Counted from the first letter of the stretch, positions 1-9,395 are shown. The stretch: DNA of 64,000 nt from Sporosarcina sp. HYO08 (GCF_001563475.1 NZ_LPUT01000023.1:186001-250000), one strand, 5' to 3'. Numbers and translations: made by a program. Notes: generated from the sequence alone by a model not told the origin.

Positions 1-722
1 GTCGCATCTAATGTAGACTTGTTCGGTGAATAAATCGGAAACAGCACATCACTATGTGCATGAATCGGCGAGAGCAATGAGTCTGTAATCGCAATGACAT
101 AAGCATTTTGCTCCCGTGCCAATTCAGCAATTCTAATCGTTTCTTTTAAATAGCGATGAAAAGATATCGCGATCAATACGGATTTGTCCGTCATCGTACT
201 CAGCGTTCGAATCACATCTTCCGCTTCAATCCGAATGAGCCGCACGTCATGCCTGACAAGCCCAAGTGTATAGGATAGCCAGGTTGCCGCGGCGTGGGAC
301 GACCTAAGTCCGAGTATATAAACTGTTTCCGCTTTGGAAAGAGCATCGATCGCTTTTTCATAATCACGCTCGTTAATTTGCTTAATCGTTTCCGTAATGG
401 TCCGACAGTCTTGCTCCATCACCTGTTCATAAAAAGGGGATTCCTTCTCCAGTTCAAGCTTCGTTTGCTGGTACGTGTACAAGCTACTTTCACGGAACAA
501 TAGCTGTTCTCGTATGGTCTTCTGCAATTCGGCATAACCGGACAGTCCGATACGATAACAAAAGCGGATCACCGTCGTTTCACTCACGCCGATTTCCATG
601 CCAATTTCTTGCGCCGAAGACATTGCGACATTTCGCGGATGATCTAGCACATAAGTGGCAACTTTTTTTTGGCTTTTCGATAAGTTATTAAAGTGCTCGT
701 GAACGAGATCTAGTAATTTCAT
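1..722 (-). CDS. MurR/RpiR-family transcriptional regulator, C-terminus cut by window edge
   Basis: The frame opens at ATG 722-720 on the minus strand and runs off position 1 (about 240 residues visible). The N-terminus (KLLDLVHEHFNNLSKSQKKV, then a helix-turn-helix around SSAQEIGMEIGVSETTVIRF) is the RpiR-type winged DNA-binding domain. From about residue 125 a SIS sugar-phosphate-binding fold follows (VYILGLRSSHAAATWL and VLIAISFHRYLKET). The family senses phosphosugars and represses or activates sugar, amino-sugar or nucleoside catabolism; the target genes would lie outside the window to the left, so the ligand cannot be given. A perfect 18-bp palindrome lies about 43 bp upstream of the start and may be its own operator. 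Family assignment is firm, function within the family open. Confidence 0.9.
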   Translation of the reverse strand, partial: MKLLDLVHEHFNNLSKSQKKVATYVLDHPRNVAMSSAQEIGMEIGVSETTVIRFCYRIGLSGYAELQKTIREQLLFRESSLYTYQQTKLELEKESPFYEQVMEQDCRTITETIKQINERDYEKAIDALSKAETVYILGLRSSHAAATWLSYTLGLVRHDVRLIRIEAEDVIRTLSTMTDKSVLIAISFHRYLKETIRIAELAREQNAYVIAITDSLLSPIHAHSDVLFPIYSPNKSTLDA

Positions 723-764
723 AATTGATCACCACTTGAAGTTTTTGCATTTCATTCCCAAGAA

Positions 765-782
765 ATGAAGTTTAAACTTCAT
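765..782. promoter_or_regulatory. Perfect 18-bp palindrome upstream of the RpiR gene (possible operator)
   Basis: ATGAAGTTTAAACTTCAT is fully self-complementary and lies just upstream of the RpiR-family gene. The 9-mer ATAATTGAT also occurs on both sides, at 721-729 and 781-789. RpiR proteins bind inverted repeats, so autoregulation is a reasonable inference; nothing in the sequence proves it. Confidence 0.45.
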
Positions 783-849
783 AATTGATTGTGAATAACT
801 TATCATAAAAGTTCCCAGATTACAATATCTTTTCTGAACTTTTGCAGTA

Positions 850-882
850 AATAAAAAACCTCACTGAATTTTTTCAGTGAGG
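850..882 (-). terminator. Rho-independent terminator of clpE
   Basis: Ten-base arms (859-868 and 873-882, CCTCACTGAA paired with TTCAGTGAGG) followed on the minus strand by a TTTTTTATTT tract. It starts 9 bases after the clpE stop. Confidence 0.9.
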
Positions 883-890
883 CTTCTCGA

Positions 891-3017
891 TTATACCCGT
901 TTCACAACAATCTCTTCATCCACAACATCGACATGCACATTCACAACATTTTCTTCTTCCAAGATCAAATCTGTTAATGGATCTTCGATTTTGTCTTGAA
1001 TCATTCGGCGAAGTGGACGAGCACCGAAGCGTTTATCGTAACCAAGTTTCACCAATGCTCGTTTGGCTTCAGGAGAAATCGTAATGGCAATATCGTTTTC
1101 TTCAATTGCTTCTTCTAACTCAACAAGCATTAGATCTACGATTTCAAGCAAGTTTTCTTCCGTTAATTCATTGAATGAAACAATTGCATCGAAACGGTTG
1201 AGGAATTCAGGTTTGAAGTAATCCCCTAACGTTTCCAACTTCGTCACAGATTCATGTGCTGGTTGATTGAATCCGACACTTACTCTTCTATCCCCTGTTC
1301 CTGCGTTACTTGTCATAATGATGACCGTATCTTTGAAGCTTACCGTGCGGCCATGTGAATCGGTCAAACGGCCGTCTTCCATAATTTGTAGGAACATATT
1401 TTGCACATCTGGATGTGCTTTTTCAATTTCATCAAGGAGTAAAATCGAATACGGGTTGCGGCGAACTTGTTCCGTCAACTGACCCGCTTCCTCATGTCCG
1501 ACATACCCTGGAGGTGAACCGATAATTTTGGACACCGAATGTTTTTCCATATACTCACTCATATCGAGGCGAATGAGTGCGTCACGTGAACCAAATAACT
1601 CCTCGGCGAGCACTTTTGTGATTTCTGTTTTACCAACACCTGTTGGACCGACGAATAAGAACGATCCAATCGGACGCGTTTTCGATTTCAGTCCTGCACG
1701 GCTGCGTCGAACTGCTTTCGCAATTTTGTCGACTGCTTCTTCTTGCCCAATGACTTTTTTGCGAAGATTGTCAGCGAGATCTTTCATTTTCGCCTGTTCC
1801 GTCGCTTGCAGTTTTGTGACAGGGATTCCCGTTTTCTCTTCTACAATTAGCTCGATATCAGCAACTGTCACTTCTGTATTTTCAACTTCTCCGTTTTCTT
1901 TCGCTTTCTCTAACTGTTTGCGCAGTTGAATTTCCTCATGGCGTAAATGTGCGGCTTTTTCATAGTCTTCCACTTCTGCCGCCTGTTCTTTTTGGACGAC
2001 GATTTCATCCAAACGTTTTTGAATCGCATGAGAATCAGCTGACGTTTGTTTTAGATTTAAGCGTGCGCCCACTTCATCCATTAAATCGATTGCTTTGTCC
2101 GGCAGGAATCGATCTTGAATGTAACGTTGGGACAGTGTAACAAATGCTTCAATGGCTTCATCGGAATAATGAACTTCATGGAAGTCTTCGTAACGATCTT
2201 TAATGCCGTTCAAGATTTTGACTGTATCTTCTGCGGATGGCTCTTTCACAATAATTGGTTGGAAACGGCGCTCTAACGCTGCATCTTTTTCAATTTGACG
2301 GTATTCTTTCAACGTCGTTGCACCGATCAACTGCAAGCCGCCGCGTGCTAATGCTGGCTTTAAAATATTGCCTGCATCCATTTGCGAACCTTCTGTCGAT
2401 CCTGCCCCGACAAGCAAATGAATTTCATCGACGAATAAAATGACATCTTTTCGATTTTGTAGCTCGTCAATTAATTGTTTCATGCGCTCTTCAAACTGAC
2501 CGCGAATCCCTGTATTCGTAACGAGTGAAGCGACATCTAACAAATACACTTTTTTGTTCAGAAGCTTCGCAGGTACATCACCTTCGTGAATTTTCACCGC
2601 AAGCCCTTCCGCAATCGCTGTTTTACCGACACCCGGCTCCCCAATTAAGACTGGGTTGTTTTTATTTCTTCTATTTAATGTTTCAATCACACGTTTGATT
2701 TCTTGATCGCGTCCGATGACTGGGTCGATGAGTCCTTGACTTGCGTCATCCGAAATATTTTTACCTAATTGATCTAATAGACCATCGCCTTGCTGTTCGT
2801 CGACTTGTCTTGTTTGCGTACGCGCTTGTTTGCTTCCGTTCGCTTGGAAAAACTGATTTGCATCATTGCCAAATGACGGCATTTTGCCAGCGTTCAATTG
2901 TCCTTGCATGTCTTGGAAACAAGATTGACACAAGTTCATTTGCATCCGTTGATTATTCACCTGAAGTCTTAAGCTCACACTTGCTGCGTTTCGTTGACAT
3001 TGTTGACATTTCATCAT
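891..3017 (-). CDS. clpE: ATP-dependent Clp protease ATP-binding subunit ClpE
   Basis: Class III AAA+ unfoldase of 708 residues that feeds misfolded proteins to ClpP. The N-terminal zinc finger distinguishes ClpE from ClpC: two CxxC pairs at residues 4-7 and 30-33. A first AAA+ domain follows, with Walker A GEPGVGKT at about residues 126-133 and a DEIHLL Walker B. A UVR-like coiled segment ([13 protein letters not shown]) lies in the middle, and a second AAA+ domain has GPTGVGKT and [12 protein letters not shown]. Length matches the family. AAAGGAGGAACTG precedes two tandem ATGs, so the start is 3017 or 3014. The gene is monocistronic between its own terminator and a promoter overlapped by CtsR-type heptad repeats, so heat-shock induction is expected. 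Confidence 0.97.
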   Translation of the reverse strand: MMKCQQCQRNAASVSLRLQVNNQRMQMNLCQSCFQDMQGQLNAGKMPSFGNDANQFFQANGSKQARTQTRQVDEQQGDGLLDQLGKNISDDASQGLIDPVIGRDQEIKRVIETLNRRNKNNPVLIGEPGVGKTAIAEGLAVKIHEGDVPAKLLNKKVYLLDVASLVTNTGIRGQFEERMKQLIDELQNRKDVILFVDEIHLLVGAGSTEGSQMDAGNILKPALARGGLQLIGATTLKEYRQIEKDAALERRFQPIIVKEPSAEDTVKILNGIKDRYEDFHEVHYSDEAIEAFVTLSQRYIQDRFLPDKAIDLMDEVGARLNLKQTSADSHAIQKRLDEIVVQKEQAAEVEDYEKAAHLRHEEIQLRKQLEKAKENGEVENTEVTVADIELIVEEKTGIPVTKLQATEQAKMKDLADNLRKKVIGQEEAVDKIAKAVRRSRAGLKSKTRPIGSFLFVGPTGVGKTEITKVLAEELFGSRDALIRLDMSEYMEKHSVSKIIGSPPGYVGHEEAGQLTEQVRRNPYSILLLDEIEKAHPDVQNMFLQIMEDGRLTDSHGRTVSFKDTVIIMTSNAGTGDRRVSVGFNQPAHESVTKLETLGDYFKPEFLNRFDAIVSFNELTEENLLEIVDLMLVELEEAIEENDIAITISPEAKRALVKLGYDKRFGARPLRRMIQDKIEDPLTDLILEEENVVNVHVDVVDEEIVVKRV

Positions 3018-3058
3018 CAGTTCCTCCTTTAAATTTTCTTTGATTTTTCCGATCTGAC

Positions 3059-3138
3059 TTTGACTAACCTTGACTTATAATCTGATTATACACTGACCTT
3101 TTTTGACTTTCAAGGGTTTTGTTTGATCTTTTTTGATC
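3059..3138 (-). promoter_or_regulatory. Sigma-A promoter of clpE with three CtsR-type boxes
   Basis: On the minus strand TTGAAA (3113-3108) and TATAAT (3090-3085) are separated by 17 bases. Three direct heptad repeats with 3-base spacers resemble the CtsR consensus RGTCAAA-NAN-RGTCAAA. They are GATCAAA-AAA-GATCAAA (3138-3122), AGTCAAA-AAA-GGTCAGT (3108-3092, inside the spacer) and AGTCAAG-GTT-AGTCAAA (3075-3059, downstream of the -10). Multiple CtsR boxes are known for clpE in Bacillus. ctsR itself is not in the window. Confidence 0.88.
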
Positions 3139-3153
3139 AACTATATTTTTCTA

Positions 3154-3193
3154 ATAAAAAATCGCCTCGGGAATTTAATCCAAAAAGCGATTT
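3154..3193 (-). terminator. Terminator of the 3232-3996 gene
   Basis: Arms AAATCGC/GCGATTT (3159-3165 and 3187-3193) with a 21-base loop and a T-rich tail on the minus strand. Confidence 0.65.
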
Positions 3194-3231
3194 GTCTTTT
3201 CTTGTATTTTAGGGATTCTCAACATACTTTC

Positions 3232-3996
3232 TTATTTTGGCACAACGTATATTGAAGGAGATTCCCCCGTAAATTCAATTTTAGCTGCCGTCCCATTTAT
3301 TTTTTTCCAATGTTCCTCATTAAATCCAGGCAAGGTCGCCAACACATAATAATTTTCGTCATGTCTAGGTGATACATTCATTTCAATCGTATGATGCTCG
3401 TCTAAACGATTCGCCTGCGCAAAAAAATACTTTCCATCATATTTCAAATAGTTATATAACATCACTTCTCCATCTACACGCATTAGTCGTACTAAAAATG
3501 CATTTTCCTCGTGTCGCGCGATTTCTTCAAGTTCTACATGACGCTCAAGATATTCAAAAGGCTGTTCATAACTCCATACTACTAGTAATTCATCTAGTTC
3601 ATTTTCATTCCCTAAATCTAGCGTAGTAAAAGATGTGAATCTGACAGAACCATCTTGATCTACACGGAAAATTTCATTGCGAAATTTATAACCATTTGCT
3701 TCGACACGATATTGATAGGGATAATCACCTTTTTTTAGCACTTTCGGAGATATTTCAAACGAATATTCTGGATATTGTTCATGTAAATAATCGGCTACTA
3801 TCACATATCGCTCAGCATGTTGATGTTTTATATAGTAAGGGCGTAATGCAAAAAATAAAACGAAGGCAAGGACAGAAATAACAGTCACTGTGAAGGCAAT
3901 TTTTTTCTTCTTGCGAAATATGAACCACATAATGGTAAGGATCAGTATAAGTATGCTGCCGAAAATCATCATTACCAATAGCTCAATTGGACTCAT
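3232..3996 (-). CDS. Membrane-anchored protein of unknown function
   Basis: 254 residues. The first ~52 residues form two hydrophobic segments (about 5-27 and 33-51) separated by a KKKKK turn, so the remaining ~200 residues form a single soluble, acidic and aromatic-rich domain. That domain is predicted to be mainly beta strand (QYRVEANGYKFRNEIFRVDQDGSVRF), but I recognise no family signature and see no catalytic motif. GGGGGAAGTCC upstream of ATG 3996 supports the start, and a terminator follows the stop, so it is monocistronic. It is convergent with clpE only through the clpE promoter region. No function can be assigned. Confidence 0.7.
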   Translation of the reverse strand: MSPIELLVMMIFGSILILILTIMWFIFRKKKKIAFTVTVISVLAFVLFFALRPYYIKHQHAERYVIVADYLHEQYPEYSFEISPKVLKKGDYPYQYRVEANGYKFRNEIFRVDQDGSVRFTSFTTLDLGNENELDELLVVWSYEQPFEYLERHVELEEIARHEENAFLVRLMRVDGEVMLYNYLKYDGKYFFAQANRLDEHHTIEMNVSPRHDENYYVLATLPGFNEEHWKKINGTAAKIEFTGESPSIYVVPK

Positions 3997-4082
3997 TGGA
4001 CTTCCCCCTGATTGATTGGCATATTTGAGACTAATAGAATCGTCATCATCATATTCTTATAAAAGGTAACAAAAAAGAAGGG

Positions 4083-5513
4083 ATGAAAAGTTCGTTGAAA
4101 AAAGTGAAGGTTCGTTTACAACCCCTTGTAAGAAATATCAATTTACCGACCGTTTTAAAAACAACGATACTTCCGGGCGATTCCATGGAAAGATTATTCA
4201 TTGCAACCCAGGTCGGAGAAATCTTTTACTTAGGAAACGGTGAAATCAGGACTTTTTTAGACATTCGCTCGCGAATTTTACAACTCGGTGCTTCCAGTGG
4301 CGGATATGATGAACGGGGATTACTTGGACTGGCGTTTCATCCCCAATTTTACTATAACGGCTTGTTTTATCTTCATTATTCAGTAGCTGGGTCTCAAGGT
4401 CCTGGTGCACTTCCCGGACGTTTCACTCCAGATCCGTGCAATCCGGAAACGTTAAACGTAAGGTGGAACAATAGAGAAACGCAATATGATCATATTGATA
4501 CAGTTGAAGAATGGATTGTCCAATCAAATGGCCAACCTCAAAAGCGACGAACACTACTGAACTTACGAAGGCCATTTTCTAATCATAATGGTGTTAACAG
4601 CCTAAACTTTTCACCCGAAACCGGAAAACTTATTTTAACAACCGGGGATGGCGGATTGGGCTATGATCCCTTTAATTTAAGCCAAAATGACATGGAAATC
4701 GCCGGTAAAATCATTGAAATTGATGTGGGGAAGAATTTATTTATCTCCCATCTACCCGTCGTCACACGTTTTGATGAGCTTCCGATTCCAATTCAGGAAA
4801 CACTGACGGTCATGGCCAAAGGTGTTCGCAATATACCGGGCATTACATTTCAAAGGTTCTACAATCAGTATATCAAATATGTCGGAAATGTCGGACAGGA
4901 TTTGGTAGAGTCGATTTTTTCATTCATTCAATATCAACCAGTACCGGTTACTGAGCTTGTTCGAGCCTCCGTATTGAAATCTGAAATGGATCAAGAAGGA
5001 TTGGTGAACTTTGGATGGCGAGGATGGGAAGGTGATTTTCCAACTTCGATTATGAAGGGCTGCTCTGGAAACCCAACTTTGGAGGAGAAAACAATTGCTT
5101 ATTATGATGAAGCAGTAAAAACTTCGGCAGGGCGTCTTCAGCCTTTAACGAGTTATTATCACCGTGAACCTCGGGGTGATAAGTTTGGGGGAACTGCATT
5201 AACAGGCGTGCAAGTTTATATGGGAAATGGCATCCCCGACTTAGCTGGAAGTGTTATTTTTACTGACCTTGCACGAAATGAAGATTCCCCGCCTCCAGCT
5301 AGAGGTGCTTTGGCTTATACAAGCGTCAGAGCAGATTGCAAACTCAATGATTACAGTGTAATTGAAACCGAACATGACTTCGGTGCTAGTTCCGCTTATT
5401 ATGTTAGTTTGGGAACGAATTTGGATCAGACCAGACTTTATTTAGGGGTTTATGGCTCTACAAAAGTGGCGGATTTAAACCAGGGAACTATTTTTGAAGT
5501 TGTTCGGGGTTGA
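4083..5513 (+). CDS. Glucose/sorbosone dehydrogenase-like beta-propeller protein
   Basis: 476 residues. Blocks typical of the PQQ-dependent glucose/sorbosone dehydrogenase (GSDH) and HHIP-like propellers are visible: RGLLGLAFHPQF near residue 78, FSNHNGVNSLNFSPETG near 160, LTTGDGGLGYDPFNLSQN near 190 and GLVNFGWRGWEGDFPT near 310. Bacterial relatives are usually secreted. This one shows no obvious signal peptide at the chosen start, and the GAAGGG before ATG 4083 sits almost on the start codon, so the true N-terminus is uncertain. Substrate and cofactor cannot be told from sequence. It stands alone between genes on the other strand, with no linked PQQ genes. Confidence 0.8.
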   Translation: MKSSLKKVKVRLQPLVRNINLPTVLKTTILPGDSMERLFIATQVGEIFYLGNGEIRTFLDIRSRILQLGASSGGYDERGLLGLAFHPQFYYNGLFYLHYSVAGSQGPGALPGRFTPDPCNPETLNVRWNNRETQYDHIDTVEEWIVQSNGQPQKRRTLLNLRRPFSNHNGVNSLNFSPETGKLILTTGDGGLGYDPFNLSQNDMEIAGKIIEIDVGKNLFISHLPVVTRFDELPIPIQETLTVMAKGVRNIPGITFQRFYNQYIKYVGNVGQDLVESIFSFIQYQPVPVTELVRASVLKSEMDQEGLVNFGWRGWEGDFPTSIMKGCSGNPTLEEKTIAYYDEAVKTSAGRLQPLTSYYHREPRGDKFGGTALTGVQVYMGNGIPDLAGSVIFTDLARNEDSPPPARGALAYTSVRADCKLNDYSVIETEHDFGASSAYYVSLGTNLDQTRLYLGVYGSTKVADLNQGTIFEVVRG

Positions 5514-5629
5514 TATTGCAAGGTCCTGCGCAAGGTGTATTTATGACCATTCGAAACACTACACAAAAGAACATTGACGTGTTTTGTCTGAATACTTCCT
5601 GGCGCAGGCATATTGTAAGGTGAAATTAA

Positions 5630-6262
5630 TTAACGAGTGTAGTTTGACAACCCATAGCCGTAGCAACCAAACATTCCAGGCGCGTCAACCATCATGTCAA
5701 TATTTTCACGCATATAAACAAGCACTCTTTCTTGCTCAGCGGCCGACAAACCGCCCTCTTGTTTGAATCTCTCAAGATGTTGAATCGCCGCGTCTTCAAA
5801 CTTTTCAATCAATTATTCTTTCATTAATCCTTTTTGTTCTGCAATGGCGCCAAGCGATTTTCCGCTTTGCAGCTCGGATTGCAGCTGATCCGCCGGCATA
5901 TCTAATGCTTTGGCGGCTTCACCGAAAAAATCAGCCATCATTCCAGGCATCATCGGCATCTGTCCATACATTGCGCCGCCATGCATGTTCCCCATCATGT
6001 GCATATGATTTCCGTTCCAGTTGCCCATCATATGCCCGGGAATTTCTGAATACCCCATCCCGTGCATTCCGTTTGAATTGCCCATTCTGTTCATCATTCC
6101 AGGTCCATGGCCGTAGTACATCATGTGACCTTCACTGCCCCTGTTGTACATTGCATCGTTAAATCCGTTATAATTTCCTTTTGCTGGAAAAAATAACCCC
6201 GATGATAGTGATCCGATGGCAAATGCAACGACAAAACCCGCTATGATCAACCATTTCTTCAT
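5630..6262 (-). pseudogene. Met/His-rich secreted DUF2680-like protein interrupted by an in-frame TAA
   Basis: The first part (6262-5816) encodes 149 residues: an N-terminal membrane/signal segment (KKWLIIAGFVVAFAIGSL) and a Gly/Met/His-rich stretch with many HMM/GMM units suggestive of copper or other soft-metal binding. A helix (KALDMPADQLQSELQSGKSLGAIAEQKGLMKE) follows, then TAA at 5815-5813. The frame continues unbroken after that stop for 60 codons (LIEKFEDAAIQHLERF ... CYGYGLSNYTR). Helix plus continuation reads like one DUF2680-type C-terminal domain, so a single GAA-to-TAA change would explain it. A TTG directly follows the stop but has no ribosome-binding site. It lies downstream of the CcdA/DsbD-like gene, pointing to thiol or metal homeostasis outside the membrane. 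Confidence 0.75.
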
Positions 6263-6385
6263 CAGAACTCACTCCAGGTATATCATAAGTGGAAAGGTAT
6301 GGAACTTTTTCCTTTCCCTTACTTATAATATACCCCAGCAATGTTCAGAACTTATGGGGGAATTATCAAGATATTGTTAAGATTG

Positions 6386-7138
6386 TTAGATCCCCCAAAA
6401 AGTAATCGTGTCAAAAAGACCAATCATTACAAGAATCAAGCCCGCAACCCGTTGAATCACTCTTCCAACGCTCACGCTTTTCCGCATAATACGGCGGTCC
6501 ATATCGAAAAACCAAATGATAAAAAATAGAAGCAGTAAAGGCAGTGACGTTGCAATCCCGAAAACTGCAGGAAGGACAAAGCCGTAGGAAGTTGCTGTCA
6601 CAATCGGCATTAGCCAGAGAAAAAACAGCACAAACATGGTCGGACAAAATGCAAGTGAAAAACTGACGCCTAAAAGAAAAGAGCCGATCTTCCCTTCTCG
6701 TATTTGCTTCGGCATGCGCAATGACAAATGCTGTAAAAACCTCAATTTCAAAACACCTAATAGAACAAGTCCCGTACCGACAATAAGTGGCCCGATCACT
6801 TTACGGAACAATGGAAAAAACTCAGTCATTTTTGTTTCAAACGTCTGACCGAACATCCAGGCCAACAAACCAATGGAACTGAAAACGACAACCTTCCCCA
6901 TCATAAAGGATAAAATTTCACCCCAGTCCGTTCTCATCTGGATTGTCCGGTTTCCATACAAAGTAATCGCACTCATATTGCCTGTCAGTTGACATGGTGC
7001 AACTGCACCAACGATCCCTAATAGCAGCGCAATAATAAGCGGGTATTCTGCAAATGAGTGAATGAGAACCGTTACTGGTTGAATAATAGATTCACTAAAT
7101 CTCGACAATAATCCATACATAGGTGTAGCACCATCCAA
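6386..7138 (-). CDS. CcdA/DsbD-type (UreH/SafE-like) polytopic membrane protein
   Basis: 250 residues with about six hydrophobic segments. Two cysteine-proline motifs sit at equivalent places in the two halves, GAVAPCQLTGN near residue 48 and LAFCPTMFVLFF near residue 165. This is the hallmark of the CcdA/DsbD transmembrane electron carrier superfamily, which moves reducing equivalents across the membrane for cytochrome c maturation or copper handling. The first ATG (7138) has a poor Shine-Dalgarno; ATG 7120, preceded by GGATGG, is an alternative. The neighbouring downstream Met/His-rich protein suggests a metal-linked role, which is inference. No resA or ccdC is nearby. Confidence 0.85.
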   Translation of the reverse strand: MDGATPMYGLLSRFSESIIQPVTVLIHSFAEYPLIIALLLGIVGAVAPCQLTGNMSAITLYGNRTIQMRTDWGEILSFMMGKVVVFSSIGLLAWMFGQTFETKMTEFFPLFRKVIGPLIVGTGLVLLGVLKLRFLQHLSLRMPKQIREGKIGSFLLGVSFSLAFCPTMFVLFFLWLMPIVTATSYGFVLPAVFGIATSLPLLLLFFIIWFFDMDRRIMRKSVSVGRVIQRVAGLILVMIGLFDTITFWGI

Positions 7139-7358
7139 ACTGTTTTTTTCATACTTTTCAATTAGTATAGGGAAAGATTATGAAGAAAATGTGAAGCGAT
7201 GTCTAAACTATTGTCTAGCTCCCTTTTTCATAGAAGTTTAGTTAGCACTAAATATACATCCCCGTTACATAACAATGTTCTGTCCCAATCCAATTATTTT
7301 ATTGCGCATACACTAAAAAAGTTGTTCAAATAAAATAATTTTCCGAAGGAGCTTATGA

Positions 7359-8276
7359 ATGAATGAAAGAAATACGGATATGAATCCATCTAACCTTTGT
7401 AAAGAATTTGCAAGGATCCTTGGCGCTACTGCTGGCGTTGTAAACGGGGTATGTACAGCCACTCGGTCGAGAACAAATATCCACCCAGTCGTATTGGGGA
7501 GAAATGCGGATTCCTTCATGTTTATTCCCCAAGCGTTTACGTTTGAAAATCTTGATAGCGACGGCAAAGGTTTATGCTTAGGTGAGACGGTAATTTTGCA
7601 AGAGGAAATTAATCCATTTATGAGTAAACTTCGTGAACATAACATTATTGTCACTGCGGTACACAATCATTGGCTTTTTGACCAACCGCGCTTGATGTAT
7701 ATGCACTTCGAATCTATCGATCAGCCACTTACTTTCGCTAGAAAAGTGCGAGATGCTATGAAAGTTTTAGTAACACATGATGTCCGCGTGGAATCGAAAT
7801 CCTGCCACGGTCGCTGTCATTGTCAATCAAGAAGCTTAGATGCTAAGGGAAGAAACCGACATGCTGACATTTGCAATGAATTTAATCGAATTCTTGGCGG
7901 CACAATGCACACGTTTGAAAATGAGCAATGCATCGTCATGAAATCACGTCTCAATATTAAGCCGGAGGTTCTTGGCGACTGCGGCCGTTCTTTCCTGCTG
8001 ATCCCTCAAATGTTCACATTCGAATCAATGTCAAATGATGGCCGGGCACTTTGCGCTGGGGAAACAGTCATACTTCAGGAGGAAATTAATCCCTTTATAA
8101 GTGCGCTTCGTCGACAGGGAATTATTGTAACAGCCGTTCATAATCACTGGTTATTTGAAAATCCACGTCTCATGTACATGCACTGGGCATCGATCGATCG
8201 ACCACTTGCCTTTGCAAGAAAAACACGGGATGCATTAAGTGTGCTGACAGATAGAGAGGTTTGTGTTCGAAAATAA
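7359..8276 (+). CDS. Tandem DUF1259 (LppY/LpqO-like) protein
   Basis: 305 residues made of two copies of one domain, roughly residues 8-141 and 168-300. Each copy repeats the order EFxRILG, SRxNIxPxVLG, SFxxIPQxFTFE, GETVILQEEINPF, IVTAVHNHWLF and RLMYMHxxSID. The conserved HNHWLF and YMH histidines look like ligands, and this fold (DUF1259, as in mycobacterial LppY/LpqO) usually occurs as a single domain. A linker with CHGRCHC joins the copies. AAGGAG sits 8 bases before ATG 7359. No signal peptide is seen, unlike the lipoprotein relatives, so it is probably cytosolic. Function unknown. Confidence 0.85.
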   Translation: MNERNTDMNPSNLCKEFARILGATAGVVNGVCTATRSRTNIHPVVLGRNADSFMFIPQAFTFENLDSDGKGLCLGETVILQEEINPFMSKLREHNIIVTAVHNHWLFDQPRLMYMHFESIDQPLTFARKVRDAMKVLVTHDVRVESKSCHGRCHCQSRSLDAKGRNRHADICNEFNRILGGTMHTFENEQCIVMKSRLNIKPEVLGDCGRSFLLIPQMFTFESMSNDGRALCAGETVILQEEINPFISALRRQGIIVTAVHNHWLFENPRLMYMHWASIDRPLAFARKTRDALSVLTDREVCVRK

Positions 8277-8311
8277 AATAGCCTATTCCCCGTAATTTTT
8301 TTTGCAAATCT

Positions 8312-8364
8312 AAAAGAACAACCCCACCTGCCCTTTTGAATTGGTTTATGGTTGTTCTTTTATT
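8312..8364. terminator. Bidirectional terminator
   Basis: Arms AAAGAACAACC and GGTTGTTCTTT (8313-8323 and 8350-8360), with T or A runs on both sides. It lies between the convergent DUF1259 and YheC/D-like genes. Confidence 0.85.
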
Positions 8365-8376
8365 TATTATTATTTG

Positions 8377-9168
8377 TCATTCGTCGTTCCTCTGATTTTC
8401 TCTTTTTTGTAATTTCCGGTTCTCCATAATTTTTCTCAAAGTGGCTTTATTGTCAATCTCGGCGAAGTCTTTAATGCACGGATTTCTATTCAATTCATAA
8501 AAAACGGGTTCCTTTTTAGCTGTCAATCCAAGATCAACCCCGTATTCTTTGTCCGGATAATGCAATGCAATTGTTTCGGCTGCCGCAATCGCTATTTCCT
8601 TTAATTGAACTAGAATTTTTGCTTTTTCTAGATCATTTAACTTTAAGTGCACCGACAATAATTCATCGATTGAAATAACTTCTGAACCCCGGTAGTAATT
8701 GAGAATACCATTTTCACTTGTTTCAGGCGTTCCAATCTTTGCGTTCATCCCACCAATGTTCCATTCTCCCTTTACATATTGAACATGAACGCGAATATAC
8801 ATCAGCAGTCCATTGTACGTAACACTTGGAACACCTTCCTGAACAATATACCGTTCTACTCTCCCTAACCTTTCCATTGGATGTAAAATTTTCTGAATAT
8901 CCCTAACGGCTTTTACACATTGATGAATGGGTTTTCCTTGAAGGGAAAACCCATTGAAACAATAATAGCCATCACTTCTTTTGGATACTTTAAAAATACC
9001 CCTGCCTTGTCCCGATACGTCATGCTTCACGTAAACATCTTGAAAGCGGTTTACGAAATCTACTACATTTTGATGACTATAAAGAATCGTTTTCGGCATC
9101 CTTTTAGCGACTAATGCATTTTGTCGAAGCAGCGAGTGTTGCTCCCATTTACCTAATATATTATCCAA
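8377..9168 (-). CDS. YheC/YheD-family ATP-grasp protein (spore-associated family)
   Basis: About 263 residues with ATP-grasp features of the YheC/YheD family: VYVKHDVSGQGRGIFKVSK (lysine and Gly-rich ATP loop), RVHVQY, a Gly/Asn-rich NIGGMNAKIG segment, and the terminal acid-rich catalytic block DKEYGVDLGLTAKKEPVFYELNRNPC. In Bacillus the relatives are spore-coat-associated. AAGGAGG sits 8 bases before a TTG at 9168. A TTG at 9171 and a GTG at 9177 are also in frame, but the GTG overlaps the ribosome-binding site. The enzyme presumably joins a carboxylate to an amine, but the substrate is unknown. Confidence 0.85.
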   Translation of the reverse strand: MDNILGKWEQHSLLRQNALVAKRMPKTILYSHQNVVDFVNRFQDVYVKHDVSGQGRGIFKVSKRSDGYYCFNGFSLQGKPIHQCVKAVRDIQKILHPMERLGRVERYIVQEGVPSVTYNGLLMYIRVHVQYVKGEWNIGGMNAKIGTPETSENGILNYYRGSEVISIDELLSVHLKLNDLEKAKILVQLKEIAIAAAETIALHYPDKEYGVDLGLTAKKEPVFYELNRNPCIKDFAEIDNKATLRKIMENRKLQKRENQRNDE

Positions 9169-9221
9169 CAATAACACCTCCTTATGGCTTATTCATAAAA
9201 AAACCTTTTCTATCCAGATGT

Positions 9222-9320
9222 CTACTGCAAACGAATTACCTTCGTATTTTTGGCTGCTAGCCCTTGTCCTTCTTGGCTTCGAAATAAGTTTGTTTTATAC
9301 CTTATTCTATTCGCCTCCAT
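9222..9320 (-). CDS. Possible 32-residue ORF, maybe a gene remnant
   Basis: ATG 9320 to TAG 9222 encodes 32 residues with an end (LFRSQEGQGLAAKNTKVIRL) faintly like the last strand of a cold-shock domain. There is no clear ribosome-binding site. It lies between the terminator of the Sat-like gene and the YheC/D-like gene. It may be chance. Confidence 0.2.
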   Translation of the reverse strand: MEANRIRYKTNLFRSQEGQGLAAKNTKVIRLQ

Positions 9321-9395
9321 GTGTCATTCTTAGGTGAATATTACAGCAGTTTTAAAATTGCATGCCTGTTTTCAGGCCCATTATTCATCACAAAA

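Noticed and set aside
1528..1929. 133-codon plus-strand ORF
   Set aside because: Fully antisense to clpE, whose protein is unmistakable; an artefact of its codon bias.
5521..5629. Short plus-strand ORF after the sugar-dehydrogenase gene, with distant CCTGCGC/GCGCAGG arms
   Set aside because: 26 codons, no ribosome-binding site, weak pairing over ~90 bases; no support as a gene or attachment site.
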